From NCBI GenBank assembly GCA_025055675.1, contig JANWWT010000001.1, positions 124,001-188,000 on the forward strand: DNA of 64,000 bases, written 5' to 3'. This document shows positions 53,808 through 64,000 of the stretch, piece by piece. Positions within the stretch are counted from its first letter, which is position 1. Each line of letters starts with the position of its first letter. Both the position numbers and the translations under genes were made by a program. The DNA is from Pseudanabaenaceae cyanobacterium SKYG29. GTDB taxonomy: Bacteria; Cyanobacteriota; Cyanobacteriia; Pseudanabaenales; Pseudanabaenaceae. Below the pieces are notes generated by a model. It ran no database searches. It worked only from the letters and a program-made list of their open reading frames with translations, and was not told where the DNA came from.

Positions 53808-54863
53808 ATGGCTACTTCTGTAGTTGTTGGTCTTTCAGGCGGTGTAGATAGTTCGGTAGCAGCGGCATTGCTGCAGCAACAAGGCTATCAGGTATTTGGT
53901 TTGACTTTTTGGTTGATGCGGGGCAAGGGACAGTGTTGCTCAGAAGGTCTAGTCGATGCCGCCAGAATTTGTGACCAGCTAGGCATTCCCCATGATGTGG
54001 TTGATAGTCGGGAGACGTTCAAGGAAAATATTGTTGATTACCTCATCAGTGGTTACAGACAGGGAATTACTCCTTTGCCCTGTTCCCGCTGTAATAAGTC
54101 AGTAAAGTTTGTCCCCATGCTGGAGTATGCCCAAAAACGGGGGATTGATAAAATTGCCACGGGACACTATTGCCGCATCAGCTATAACTCCAAAACCGAT
54201 CGTTACGAACTCCGCCGTGCCATCGATCGCAGTAAAGACCAATCCTATTTCCTCTATGAGGTGCCCCAGAGTTCTCTCCGTCACTGTCTGTTTCCCCTGG
54301 GGGAATTGACGAAAGCCCAAACCAGAGAGATTGCCCAATCGCTGGGACTAGCTACTGCCGATAAACCTGATAGCCAAGACCTCTGTTTGATTGAAGCCCA
54401 CGGCTCTATGGCCAATTTTCTCAACCAGTACATCTATGGCACGAAGGGGCAAATTGTCGATCGTCAAGGTAGGGTGCTAGGGGAACACAATGGCATTCAT
54501 CATTACACGATCGGTCAACGCAAGGGTTTAGGTATTGCTCACTCTAGTCCCCTGTATGTCCTGGGCATCGATGTGGGTCGCAATCAGGTCATTGTGGGGG
54601 AAAGATGGGAAGCGGAGCAACCCCGCTGTCAGGTCAGGGAAGTAAACTGGGTGTCTCAAGTACCCACGGATAAACAATTTCGGGCGGAGGTGCAAATTCG
54701 CTATCGGTCTAACCCTGCCCCTGCAACACTCACACCGATGGGGGAAACGGAGGTGAAGATTGAATTTGATGAACCGCAATTTGGCATTACCCCTGGACAA
54801 GCGGCTGTCTGGTACGACGATGACCTCTTACTGGGGGGAGGCATAATAGCTAGCTCATCCTAG
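53808..54863 (+). CDS. mnmA: tRNA 2-thiouridine(34) synthase MnmA
   Basis: Sulfur insertion at U34 of Lys, Glu and Gln tRNAs. The PP-loop is [16 protein letters not shown]. The first catalytic Cys lies in [12 protein letters not shown] and the second in [26 protein letters not shown] and the C-terminal beta domain ([12 protein letters not shown]) complete the family pattern. 351 residues, normal length. The [12 protein letters not shown] stretch after the PP-loop replaces the MKNWD pattern of E. coli. Its last 14 bases overlap the convergent giant gene. Confidence 0.95.
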   Translation: MATSVVVGLSGGVDSSVAAALLQQQGYQVFGLTFWLMRGKGQCCSEGLVDAARICDQLGIPHDVVDSRETFKENIVDYLISGYRQGITPLPCSRCNKSVKFVPMLEYAQKRGIDKIATGHYCRISYNSKTDRYELRRAIDRSKDQSYFLYEVPQSSLRHCLFPLGELTKAQTREIAQSLGLATADKPDSQDLCLIEAHGSMANFLNQYIYGTKGQIVDRQGRVLGEHNGIHHYTIGQRKGLGIAHSSPLYVLGIDVGRNQVIVGERWEAEQPRCQVREVNWVSQVPTDKQFRAEVQIRYRSNPAPATLTPMGETEVKIEFDEPQFGITPGQAAVWYDDDLLLGGGIIASSS

Positions 54864-57800
54864 TCTCTTCTAAGGCGGCAATCAGAAGCCGGACCTGTTT
54901 TTCCCAGGTAAGATTTTGCATAAATAGTGCTGCTTGCTGCCCCTTCTGCTGGGCGGTGACTCGATCGTTATACACTCTTTCCATAACTTCTAGTATTTCC
55001 TCTATGTCTGATTCACCCCAGTCCTGGGTACCAGGAAAGATCGGATGGGAGGGTACAGGTGCTTGTTTCGTAAGGGGATAACAATGACTTTCATCGATTA
55101 AATCTAAATGACCAGTGTTAGCAGACAAAATAGTAGGTACACCGCAGGCAAGACATTCCATAGCTACCAGATTAGTTCCCCCCTCACAGCGATTGGGAAA
55201 TAGTGCCACATCTGCTTCCCGATAGACCAAAGGCATCAAATAGTTCGGTACTAACCCCACATCGTAGAAAGATTCCGGGGGCAGACCATTCTCTATCAAC
55301 CAACTGGTAATATCCAATCGTTGCTTATCTGCCTGCAACTGCGGTAGCCCCTTAACATTGCCTGTTTGATCCATGCCCAACATGAACTGTGACCAGAAAT
55401 TATGCCAAGCAAACACCAACAGAGCGTCAGGGTGCTTCTGGTAAAATCGTTTGAAGGCTGCTACAACAATATCCTGACCCTTACGAAATTCAATCTTACC
55501 ACCAGAAAAAATGACAAACCGATCGCTAAACAAGCCTGACTTGGGCGCAGGATGAAAGAGAGTGGGGTCAATGCCTTGCAGGACAGTGTAGACGTGATCA
55601 ATGCCATTTTGCTTGAGAATCCTGGTATTCCAGCTAGACCCCGCTAGAATTAGATCATACTGCTTTGCTCTTTGTTTGTCTTCCTCTGTAATTAGAGTGT
55701 TCTCAAAAAAGATAAAACCAATGTTCCTTGAACCAACAAACTTATCTCGGCTGCCACAGGAAATACCATTACCCAGAGCATGCACTACAGGCACGTCCAA
55801 CTGGAATACACCTTGGGGGTTCTGACCTAACAATTGGTGTAATCGATACCATTCTGCCAGAAGCGGTGCAATTAGTTTTTGCATCAGGGGGTTGTAGTGA
55901 CCACTGTCCAAACCAGCAGCTGATAAAAGGACTGGCTGATAGTGGGGATGAAAGAGCAGTTGCAGAGCCAAGTTAGTACCAAACACGCCCCAGCCCGTAT
56001 TTAGACCCAAAGACCACCCGATCGCTATCTTCTTTTTCTCTCTTCTTTGTGAAAATTGTGGTTGTCTTGGTTGTTTTTTATATTCATCTAGCTTACTGGC
56101 TGCTGCTGATATGACATCTGCCCAATACTTTCGCCTCTTTTGCCTCAACAGAGTTATGGTGGGATACCAGGGTGTGTCAAAGCCTTCTAACAACCAACGC
56201 CAATCAGCCGAGAAAGGCAGTAATACCCAGGTTGGTTTCCCCAGCGCCCCTGATAAATGAGCAACTGCTGTATCAACTGTAATTACTACATCCAACCGAT
56301 CGATGATGGCTGCTGTCACACCAAAGTCTGTCAAATAAGGTTGCAAGTTGATTAAATTGGGATAACGATCGATAAATTCTTGATCTCCCTCTGGTATATC
56401 TTTCTGGAGCAAGTAATACTGGACATCAACAATTGCCAACAAGGGTTGCAACAGATGGAAAGGAATAGAACGATCGATAAAAGTCTCATGGTCTTTCTTA
56501 CATGCCCACACCAAGCCTACCTTTAGTTTATTCGTCTCAGAAAAGAAATTCATCAGAGTGGTAGGTAAAGGCGGGGCAGTCAAATACTTATGTGCTTTGG
56601 GTAGATTGTCCAGGGTAATCCCTAATAAATGGGGCAAGCTCATGAGCGGAATCCAGTAATCAAATGCGGGTAATGGCTGACCATTCTGGAGGACATCATC
56701 TACACTAGACAACGATCGAGCCAAGGGTAATAATTCATCAGAGCAAGCGTAGATCACTCTCTTTGCGCCTTTTTGTTTTAGAAGTGGTAGAAAGCGCCAG
56801 AATTGAATTTGGTCCCCTGCTCCCTGCTCTGTCCACACTAAGATTGTTTTGTCTGTCAAATCACGACCATGCCAGCGGGGTTGGGTAAAAGCGGGAATAG
56901 GATTAGAGAATTGAAATTTGATCTGTTGCCAGCGCCATTCATACTCCCTAAACCCAACTGCGTAATTCCCCTGCTTCAGTAGATTAACAGCAATGCCAAA
57001 CCTTGCTTCCCCATTGTCTCGTACCTGAATACTCTGCTGATAGGTTCTGATGCTTTTATCTATCTCATTTAAGTAACCGTAGGCACTACCTAAATTGTTC
57101 CAGGTCTCGATCGAATTTGGTTCTATCTGTAACGATCGGTGTAGGTAAAACAGAGCCAATTCTAGGTGTCTAAGATAGAGAAGAGTCCCTCCCACCGCAT
57201 GATGTATTCCCCCCTCCAAGGGATAGTAAGTCAGAGCTTTGTATAGGTAACTCAGAGCAATTTCTGGTTGTTTTTCTTGTACTTTGATTACTCCTAACAA
57301 ATGATTAGCAGAGACAATGTCTTGACCGCTATCTATTAACTCCTGACATATACTTTCTGCTTGCTGTATATTACCCGATCGGTAACAGGTCACAGCCTGA
57401 TTAAACTGCTCCAAGGGAGACAGGGGCGTAAAAATAAACTGCAAAGCAACTTTTATTTCCCTAATTACATCCTGCCAATCATTGGTTAGATGAGATTTTT
57501 GGCGAAACAGTCGCACTGAGGGATACCAAGGAGAATCAACCCGATCGGTCATCCATCGCCAATCAGGAGAAAAGTTAAGTAAAATCCATGTGGGTTTACC
57601 CATAGCAGCAGCAATATGAGCCACTGATGTATCTATGGTGATTACCAGGTCAAGGTTCTGGACGATCTTGGCTGTTTCGTAGAAATTGGTCAACTTGTCG
57701 CTTGTATCTACGACACCGTGTTGAGAGAGTATTTCTGCCTCCTCCTCTGTTATTTCCTTCTGCAGGGATATAAACTTAACTCCAGGCACATCAAAGAGTT

Positions 57801-60800
57801 GGGCAAATTCCGAGAGAGAACTAGAACGCCTCTTGGCACTCAAACTAGCCGATCGGGAAGCCCAACAAATCCCTACCCACGCTCTTGCATCGGCATTCCT
57901 CTCTGTAAAATCAAAGGGCACACTCAGGTAAGGAACAGGACAGGGAATACTATCTAAAGTAGTGCCGCACAAATAGGGCAAGCTGAGCAGGGATACCCAG
58001 CAATCAAAAGTAGGGCAAGCCTCACCAGGAGGAATTAACTTGTCAATCCAAGGTATGCATTTTAATAATTCCAACAATGGTTCTGGGCAGGCATAAAATA
58101 CAGCTCTAGCTCCCCTATCTTTCAATACCTTGGCATAACGAATAAATTGAATTTGATCTCCTATGCCCTGCTCTGTCAGAATCAAAATTTTCTTGCCGAA
58201 TATATCAGAACCATCCCACTGCGGTTCCTTGAATTGGGGAGCAACAAATCCCTGTTCCAAAAACTGTTTACTCTTGAATCGCCATTCGTATTCTCGCCAC
58301 CCCTCTGAGAAGTGACCTGCTAATAGTAAAGTCTGAGCTAAGTTAAATCTAGCATTGGCGTAGGTAGGGTCAATTTCAATTGCTGCGGAATGATGAATCA
58401 ACGCCCTTTCTAACTCCCCTGTGTCCCTATAAATTGATGCCAAACCGCTATGGGCTTCTGCTGATTTAGGATTGACAGCTAACGCCTGTTCAAACATTTC
58501 CCTAGCCTCATCATAACGATCATTTTGTTGCAAAGTAGTAGCAAAATTGGTGTAAATCTGAGCATGGTTAGGATGGAGTTTGATAGCTTCCTTGTAGTGG
58601 TAAATAGACGATTCTAAGTCTCCTAACTTACCATAAGCGATACCTAAATTAGTGTGGGCTTTGGCGAAATTAGGATTGTATGCCAGGGCTTGGAGATAGA
58701 GATTAATTGCTCCCCTGTGGTCTTCTTGCTCATTGAGAGCATTACCCCAATTAAAGTAGGCTTTAGCCATAGCTTCTTTCAAACCAGGGTAATCGGGATT
58801 ACTTTGATAAATTCTTTGGAAAACTGCAATTGCTTCTTCCAAACGACTAGTCTGACCCAGCATATTACCAAGAGCAAATACCAGGTCATGTCGTGTGGGG
58901 GATAATTTCACTGCCTGTTGCAAAGTAGTAATTGCTAAGTCTATTTGACCATTTTGATAGGCAATTGCCGACTGACTAGCTAAACTCTCCACATCCACTT
59001 CACCTAGCAGCAAAGTATCTATGGCATCACTCACACTATCGACAACACTTTGCCAATCACTAAGCTTAGGTTGCACAAATAATCTAGCAGAGTCATACCA
59101 GTTATATTGCCAGCGCCAGTCAAATACATGGGGTAGTAAAATCCAGGTTTTTTTACCCATTGCCCCCGCCAAGTGAGCCACAGCACTATCAATAGTAATT
59201 ACCAAATCTAAATAATTGATAATCTCTGCTGTGTCCCGAAAATCAGTAATATGTGTACTCAAATCTATGACTGTATCCCCATGTAACTGGAGAATCTTTC
59301 TGTCCTCTGCAGAAATCTGGGGCTGAATGATATAAAATTGACAGTCATCACGATAAAACAGCTGATGCAAGTAGGGGAGACCGATCGATCGTTCTTTGGC
59401 AGTGGGATGGGTGGAAGCTGTTTCCCAAGTAACGCCTATTTTTAACTTGTCTACACCGATAAAATATTCTTGCCACTTGTAGTTAGTTGGTACGATCAGG
59501 TAAGAAGAAGTGAAGGGGATATAGGAAAAGAAACTGGGGATGTCACCTAGGGGAATGTAATAATCAAATTCGGGGTATTGATCACCATCAGTTACCAAAC
59601 GATCGATGGATGAAACTTCCTGGAATAGTCGCACTAAGCTTTTATGGCAACCGTAGTAGAGTGCCTTTACCCTTGACTTAATCAGTGACAAATAACGCAC
59701 AAATTGAATTTGATCACCAAAGCCTTGCTCGGGATGAATGTATAGAATTTTGTTGGACATATCCTCACGACCATCCCACTTAGGCTGTCGATAATTTGGC
59801 TTTTGGTTATGACTACAAAAACCTTCCACCTGCCACCGATAAAGATAATAACTAAATCCTTCCTGCAGTTTGCCTGCACTGAGGAGAGCAGTAGCTAAGT
59901 TGAGTTTGGCTTCGGTTAAATTGGGACATAGTTCCACAGACTTTCTTAATGTAGTTTCTGCCGCCGCATAGTCTCCTAGAACTATTTCCAATGTTCCTAA
60001 GTTGTTATATGCTTCGCCGTAGTTTGGTCGTTTTTGCATCATCCTTCTGTACTTCTCTCTCTCTTTGCAGAGAGCGTAGTGTTGTTGATACAATTCCAGT
60101 TGTTGTTTTACTCTTCTAATCACTGGTTGCCACGTTTCTTTGGCAAAACGACGGAACAGCCGCACAGACTTGTACCAAGGGGTATCTTGCCGCTTCAGCA
60201 ACCAACGCCAATCAGGGGCAAAGGGAAGGATGATCCAGGTGGGCACATTGAAAGTACCTGCTAAATGCCCAATCATCGTGTCAACTGTCACGACTAGGTC
60301 TAGGTGTTGCACTAGAGCAGCCGTATCAACTAAATCCTGCAAGAGAGGACAAAGACTAACCACCCGATCGTTATATTTTTCTAGCAGCGGCTTTTCTTCC
60401 TCAAATACATCTTTTTGCAGAATGTAAAAATCAACCCCTTGCACATCTAACAAAGGTAAAAATTCTGGTAGAGGAATTGTTCTTTTCTTGCCTGTAGTAG
60501 GGTTACCCAGATTAGCTGTCCACACTATACCTACCTTTAAGTTACTAGGGCGCTTTTGGGGTAATTGGTGCAAGCTTTTGTCTATACGGAAATGCGGTAA
60601 GTTGTGTGGTATTTTGTGTAAGTCAATTCCCAATAGATGGGGTAGGCTCATAAGGGGGTAGTGGTAGTCAAAGTGGGGGAGTTCATCTCCAATGACATAA
60701 ACTGCATCTGCACCTTCTACTGTCTTCATGATGTTGCGCAGTGGTTCCTGATTGCACTCCACGATTACCCTACCGCCCATCTTTTTCACCAGGGGGATAT

Positions 60801-63800
60801 AGCGGGAAAACTGAATGCAGTCTCCCAATCCCTGTTCAGTGTAAATTAGTAGAGTTTTATTAGGAAATGGTTTGCCATCCCACAGGGGTTGTGACAGTCT
60901 ATGGATACGGGAATTGTACTCTTGAATGTGATGTCGCCATTCATACTCCGCCCACCCCTCTTTTAATTTCCCTAAGCTCATAGTGGCTATGCCTATGTTC
61001 ATGTGGGCATCTGGATGATTAGGTTGATACCGCAAGATGGCGCGAAAAGCCTCGATCGCTTCCTCTAGTTTTTCCTGCATTGCCAGAGCAAGACCATAGT
61101 TCAAATATGCGCCTACGGCATCAGGTTTCCTTTCTATAGCTTGGCGGAAATAATCACAGGCAAGTTCATATTCTTCTCTTTTATTTGCAATCACACCTAG
61201 ATTGATGTAAGCTTCAGGGTAACCAGGTTTTATTTCTAATGCTTCTCGCAGAAATTTTTCTGCTTCTGCAAACTGTTCTACCTGAATTAGGGCAACGGCA
61301 AGATTTATTCTTGTATCAGGGCAGTGGGGGGTCAATTCTAATGCTCTCCGTAGAATTTTGACTGCTGTTTCTCCCTGTTTGTGCTCTATGGCAATTCCCG
61401 CTAGACTCCTTAATGCCTCTACACAATTTTCGTTTAGCTCTAGGGCACGATTTAATTCTATTTGTGCTGATTCATAGTCTTTCTTGCGAGCGTAGGCATT
61501 TCCCAGATGCAGGTGATAATTACTGTTGTTGGGGTCGATCGCAATTGCCTTGCGATAGTTTTCTATTGCTTCCTCTAACTTCCCTTGGGCAGAATATACC
61601 AAACCAATGCCGTCGTAGGCACGGGCATAATCGGGCTTAATTTCTATAGCCTGTTGGAAATTTTCTAGTGCTCCTTCCCAGTCATTGATAGCTTTGAGGG
61701 CATTGCCTAGATTGAAATAGTGCTTGGGGTCTTTTTTGCCATAACTAATAGCTAGTCGATATTGCTCAATTGCTTTTTCATTATCTCCTAGTTTCTGATA
61801 GGCGTTACCTAAATTGTTGTGCACTTCTGGTGTGGGCTTTATCTCTAGTGCCCTGCGAAAACACTCTATAGCTGCGGGAATTTGCCCCAAACGATCGAGT
61901 ATTAAACCTAAATTGGCAGGTATGTCTTTATGCTTTGGTGCTAATTCTAATGCCTTCTGTAAGTATTCTGCCCCTTTAGCTGCATCCCCCAATTTATAAA
62001 CCGAGACTCCCATCATATTCAGTACCTCTGCATAGTCAGGGGCAATTTCTAAGACTTTGCTACCTTGCTCTACTGCCTCTTGATAGTTGCCTTCTTCGTA
62101 AGCCTGCAATGCTTTCTGTGCTAGTTTCAATGCTTCCTGCTGCTCATTCAATGCCTCTATAATTTGGCGAATTTCTACACTCGATCGTTTTAACTTTGTA
62201 CTGAATATGTAGGGTGTAGGAGTGAACGATAAAAGACTATCTTTCACTTGGGCAATTACCCCTAGCCAATCCTTAGACTGGGCTTGCCGAAACAACCTAG
62301 CAGTGGGATACCAGGGTGAGTCTGTCCGATCGAGCATCCACCGCCAGTCGGGCATAAAAGGTAATAAAACCCATACTTCTTTTGCCATTGCACCTGCTAG
62401 ATGTGCCACCGCTGTATCAACGGAAATTACCAAATCTAAATGTTGGATAGCAGTAGCCGTATCAGCAAAGTCCTTCAATTCTTCTCGTAAATCAACTAAA
62501 TTCAAAGTCTTCAGTAACTCAGCATCCTCCTCCTTCATGTCTTTTTGGAGGCTAAAAAACTGGATGTGATCCAACTCAAATAACTCCCGCAGAAAAGTCA
62601 GAGGAATCGATCGTTTAGGTGATGTTTTATGGGTGAGACTACTGGCCCAGACTATCCCTACCTTTAGTTTATTCTTGCCATGGGTTGCAATCAAATCTGG
62701 GATAGGAGAGTTGGGGTCATCAAGGGGGAACAAATAGGGAACGGAATTAGGAATTGTCTCCAGGCTTGTACCAACGGCTGCGGGGACAGATTGTAGAGGA
62801 ATCCAGTAATCAAATTTGGGGCGGGGAAAGCCTTCGCTAATCAAAATGTCAATATCTTTGTAGGTGGCAAAAAGACGATGCAGTATCTTGGGACATTCAT
62901 ACATAACTCTGCCACCTCTAGCTTTGATCAAACTGGCATAGCGGATGAACTGAATGCGATCGCCTATCCCTTGTTCATTGAGTAATAAAACTGTTTCTCC
63001 TGACAGTTCTCTGCCGTCCCATCGTGGTTCGTCGTAGCTGGGCTTCCCATTTTTTTCTATAAATTCTTTCATCTCCCAACGATATTCGTAGTACTGAAAT
63101 CCCTCTTTTATCCGCCCCTTCAGTAAGTAGGCCATGCCCAAGTGGAATCTCGCTTCAGGATAATTAGCGTCATTCTCTGCTGCTTTTTGATAGTTTTCGA
63201 TCGCAGCATCCACATCCCCCTTGCGCAGGTAAGCATTCCCCAAGTTATTGTGAGCAAGAGCGTAACCAGGCTGCACTGCTAGGGCTTTTTTGTAGGACTC
63301 GATCGCTTCTTCTAGGGCTTCTTGTTTCTGGAGGGCATTAGCCAGGTTAGCCAAAGCTTTGGCATTGTTGGGGTCTTCTTTGAGGAGTCTGTTGTAAACA
63401 TCAATGGCTGTCTCTAATTCATTCTTATCTTGCAGAGCATTACCGAGATTGTTAAGCGCATTTAGATTATCAGGGTCTAACTCTAACGCTTTATGACATA
63501 GAGCAATTGCCTCATCTAGTTCACCCTTTTCTTTCAGCAATAGAGCCAAGTTACCATAAGCATCCGCAAGATTGGGATTAATTTCAATCGCCTTCCTACA
63601 CTGTTCTATGCCTTCATCCAGTTTACCTATTTCCCTTAGTAAAACCCCTAAGTTACTGTAGGCATGGGCAAGGTTGGGCTGAATTTCGATCGCTTTTCTG
63701 TATTGTGCAATAGCTTCCTCATGTTTACCTGCCTGAGAAAGTAGTGCTCCGTAGTTGCAAAGAGTTTGGGGATTATCAGGTTGCAAAGATAGGGATTTTT

Positions 63801-64000
63801 CAAAATACTTAATCGCCAGCTCTGTTTCTTTTTGCTCAGCATAAACCACTGCCAAACTAGCTAGAGTATCGGCACGATCGGGATCAATTTCCAGGGACTT
63901 AGTCAGACATGTAATTGCTTGTGAAAAGTTTTTGAGAACGTAATAGGTCACACCTAAATCTGCCCAGGCTTGATAGGATTGTGGTTGCAAGTGGGTAGCA
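54850..64000 (-). CDS. giant modular TPR glycosyltransferase: five GT9-like modules plus C-terminal GT4 (5' partial)
   Basis: One frame of more than 3,040 codons, open to the window edge (the TTG at 63990 is not a real start). Numbered from there: nine TPR units (1-295), GT9-like module 1 (296-587), about twelve TPRs, module 2 (1011-1300), short TPR linker, module 3 (1376-1660), about six TPRs, module 4 (1895-2187), about four TPRs, module 5 (2345-2635), and GT4 (about 2650-3046). Each GT9-like module starts EGW/FxxYExRW, has (E)QGxGDxIQFxR, KxGIxWA and [20 protein letters not shown] followed by DWRW and SPWYP. The GT4 domain has [17 protein letters not shown]. No signal peptide or membrane helix is seen. 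Role unknown; protein or surface glycan modification is likely for TPR-linked GTs. Confidence 0.9.
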   Translation of the reverse strand, partial: ATHLQPQSYQAWADLGVTYYVLKNFSQAITCLTKSLEIDPDRADTLASLAVVYAEQKETELAIKYFEKSLSLQPDNPQTLCNYGALLSQAGKHEEAIAQYRKAIEIQPNLAHAYSNLGVLLREIGKLDEGIEQCRKAIEINPNLADAYGNLALLLKEKGELDEAIALCHKALELDPDNLNALNNLGNALQDKNELETAIDVYNRLLKEDPNNAKALANLANALQKQEALEEAIESYKKALAVQPGYALAHNNLGNAYLRKGDVDAAIENYQKAAENDANYPEARFHLGMAYLLKGRIKEGFQYYEYRWEMKEFIEKNGKPSYDEPRWDGRELSGETVLLLNEQGIGDRIQFIRYASLIKARGGRVMYECPKILHRLFATYKDIDILISEGFPRPKFDYWIPLQSVPAAVGTSLETIPNSVPYLFPLDDPNSPIPDLIATHGKNKLKVGIVWASSLTHKTSPKRSIPLTFLRELFELDHIQFFSLQKDMKEEDAELLKTLNLVDLREELKDFADTATAIQHLDLVISVDTAVAHLAGAMAKEVWVLLPFMPDWRWMLDRTDSPWYPTARLFRQAQSKDWLGVIAQVKDSLLSFTPTPYIFSTKLKRSSVEIRQIIEALNEQQEALKLAQKALQAYEEGNYQEAVEQGSKVLEIAPDYAEVLNMMGVSVYKLGDAAKGAEYLQKALELAPKHKDIPANLGLILDRLGQIPAAIECFRRALEIKPTPEVHNNLGNAYQKLGDNEKAIEQYRLAISYGKKDPKHYFNLGNALKAINDWEGALENFQQAIEIKPDYARAYDGIGLVYSAQGKLEEAIENYRKAIAIDPNNSNYHLHLGNAYARKKDYESAQIELNRALELNENCVEALRSLAGIAIEHKQGETAVKILRRALELTPHCPDTRINLAVALIQVEQFAEAEKFLREALEIKPGYPEAYINLGVIANKREEYELACDYFRQAIERKPDAVGAYLNYGLALAMQEKLEEAIEAFRAILRYQPNHPDAHMNIGIATMSLGKLKEGWAEYEWRHHIQEYNSRIHRLSQPLWDGKPFPNKTLLIYTEQGLGDCIQFSRYIPLVKKMGGRVIVECNQEPLRNIMKTVEGADAVYVIGDELPHFDYHYPLMSLPHLLGIDLHKIPHNLPHFRIDKSLHQLPQKRPSNLKVGIVWTANLGNPTTGKKRTIPLPEFLPLLDVQGVDFYILQKDVFEEEKPLLEKYNDRVVSLCPLLQDLVDTAALVQHLDLVVTVDTMIGHLAGTFNVPTWIILPFAPDWRWLLKRQDTPWYKSVRLFRRFAKETWQPVIRRVKQQLELYQQHYALCKEREKYRRMMQKRPNYGEAYNNLGTLEIVLGDYAAAETTLRKSVELCPNLTEAKLNLATALLSAGKLQEGFSYYLYRWQVEGFCSHNQKPNYRQPKWDGREDMSNKILYIHPEQGFGDQIQFVRYLSLIKSRVKALYYGCHKSLVRLFQEVSSIDRLVTDGDQYPEFDYYIPLGDIPSFFSYIPFTSSYLIVPTNYKWQEYFIGVDKLKIGVTWETASTHPTAKERSIGLPYLHQLFYRDDCQFYIIQPQISAEDRKILQLHGDTVIDLSTHITDFRDTAEIINYLDLVITIDSAVAHLAGAMGKKTWILLPHVFDWRWQYNWYDSARLFVQPKLSDWQSVVDSVSDAIDTLLLGEVDVESLASQSAIAYQNGQIDLAITTLQQAVKLSPTRHDLVFALGNMLGQTSRLEEAIAVFQRIYQSNPDYPGLKEAMAKAYFNWGNALNEQEDHRGAINLYLQALAYNPNFAKAHTNLGIAYGKLGDLESSIYHYKEAIKLHPNHAQIYTNFATTLQQNDRYDEAREMFEQALAVNPKSAEAHSGLASIYRDTGELERALIHHSAAIEIDPTYANARFNLAQTLLLAGHFSEGWREYEWRFKSKQFLEQGFVAPQFKEPQWDGSDIFGKKILILTEQGIGDQIQFIRYAKVLKDRGARAVFYACPEPLLELLKCIPWIDKLIPPGEACPTFDCWVSLLSLPYLCGTTLDSIPCPVPYLSVPFDFTERNADARAWVGICWASRSASLSAKRRSSSLSEFAQLFDVPGVKFISLQKEITEEEAEILSQHGVVDTSDKLTNFYETAKIVQNLDLVITIDTSVAHIAAAMGKPTWILLNFSPDWRWMTDRVDSPWYPSVRLFRQKSHLTNDWQDVIREIKVALQFIFTPLSPLEQFNQAVTCYRSGNIQQAESICQELIDSGQDIVSANHLLGVIKVQEKQPEIALSYLYKALTYYPLEGGIHHAVGGTLLYLRHLELALFYLHRSLQIEPNSIETWNNLGSAYGYLNEIDKSIRTYQQSIQVRDNGEARFGIAVNLLKQGNYAVGFREYEWRWQQIKFQFSNPIPAFTQPRWHGRDLTDKTILVWTEQGAGDQIQFWRFLPLLKQKGAKRVIYACSDELLPLARSLSSVDDVLQNGQPLPAFDYWIPLMSLPHLLGITLDNLPKAHKYLTAPPLPTTLMNFFSETNKLKVGLVWACKKDHETFIDRSIPFHLLQPLLAIVDVQYYLLQKDIPEGDQEFIDRYPNLINLQPYLTDFGVTAAIIDRLDVVITVDTAVAHLSGALGKPTWVLLPFSADWRWLLEGFDTPWYPTITLLRQKRRKYWADVISAAASKLDEYKKQPRQPQFSQRREKKKIAIGWSLGLNTGWGVFGTNLALQLLFHPHYQPVLLSAAGLDSGHYNPLMQKLIAPLLAEWYRLHQLLGQNPQGVFQLDVPVVHALGNGISCGSRDKFVGSRNIGFIFFENTLITEEDKQRAKQYDLILAGSSWNTRILKQNGIDHVYTVLQGIDPTLFHPAPKSGLFSDRFVIFSGGKIEFRKGQDIVVAAFKRFYQKHPDALLVFAWHNFWSQFMLGMDQTGNVKGLPQLQADKQRLDITSWLIENGLPPESFYDVGLVPNYLMPLVYREADVALFPNRCEGGTNLVAMECLACGVPTILSANTGHLDLIDESHCYPLTKQAPVPSHPIFPGTQDWGESDIEEILEVMERVYNDRVTAQQKGQQAALFMQNLTWEKQVRLLIAALEETRMS

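Overview
The window is from a cyanobacterium. Supporting evidence: the HIP1-type core CGATCG recurs throughout both strands, and the gene content is cyanobacterial: the cyanobacterial-type glutamate-cysteine ligase GshA, LL-diaminopimelate aminotransferase, GlcE, a MenC for phylloquinone synthesis, a DUF3288-like protein, a CheW with a cyanobacterial Cys-rich N-terminus, and a CIRCE-controlled groESL. I cannot fix the genus from the sequence alone. Gene packing is tight: most convergent neighbours overlap at their stop codons and many co-directional genes overlap by 4-17 bases. I saw no rRNA, tRNA, CRISPR array, integrase or complete insertion sequence.

Left part (1-24.9 kb): a chemotaxis or phototaxis operon (receptor, CheW, hybrid CheA with two Hpt domains and a receiver), then groES-groEL behind a CIRCE operator, a polytopic acyltransferase-like protein, and a small protein built of four NRP repeats. 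Next come comEC with a stand-alone CBS-like partner, acetate kinase, a gshA-mazG-dihydroorotase-like operon whose last gene carries an in-frame palindromic repeat, and a four-gene run (unknown membrane protein, O-antigen-ligase-like protein, menC, priA). An M23 peptidase and a J-domain/TPR protein close this part.

Middle part (25-42 kb): a flavodoxin-like protein, a secreted-type ExeM/NucH-like nuclease whose 5' end looks frameshifted, a tandem pair of small coiled-coil genes plus a decayed third copy, a membrane-anchored PD-(D/E)XK nuclease, DoxX, HU, a methyltransferase, methionine aminopeptidase, a PilT ATPase and an RlmI-like methyltransferase. Then follows a compact sulfide/persulfide island: an ArsR-family repressor with cysteines placed as in persulfide sensors, a type II sulfide:quinone oxidoreductase, an ETHE1-like persulfide dioxygenase, a rhodanese with membrane tail, and two tandem TauE/SafE exporters. 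The same 15-base operator (14/15 identical) lies before the repressor and in the oxidoreductase/dioxygenase divergent region. This makes a coherent picture of sulfide oxidation to persulfide, then sulfite, and its export, under a reactive-sulfur sensor.

Right part (42-64 kb): cysE-cobD-murF, a small protein with glcE, a DUF29 protein, dapL, several cyanobacterial proteins of unknown function, a GT4 glycosyltransferase, a Ser/Thr kinase lacking the Arg of HRD, a DUF4333-like lipoprotein and mnmA. The last 9.1 kb is one reading frame on the minus strand, open to the window edge. It encodes a giant protein of more than 3,040 residues with five TPR-plus-GT9-like glycosyltransferase modules and a terminal GT4 domain, and is the most unusual single object in the window.
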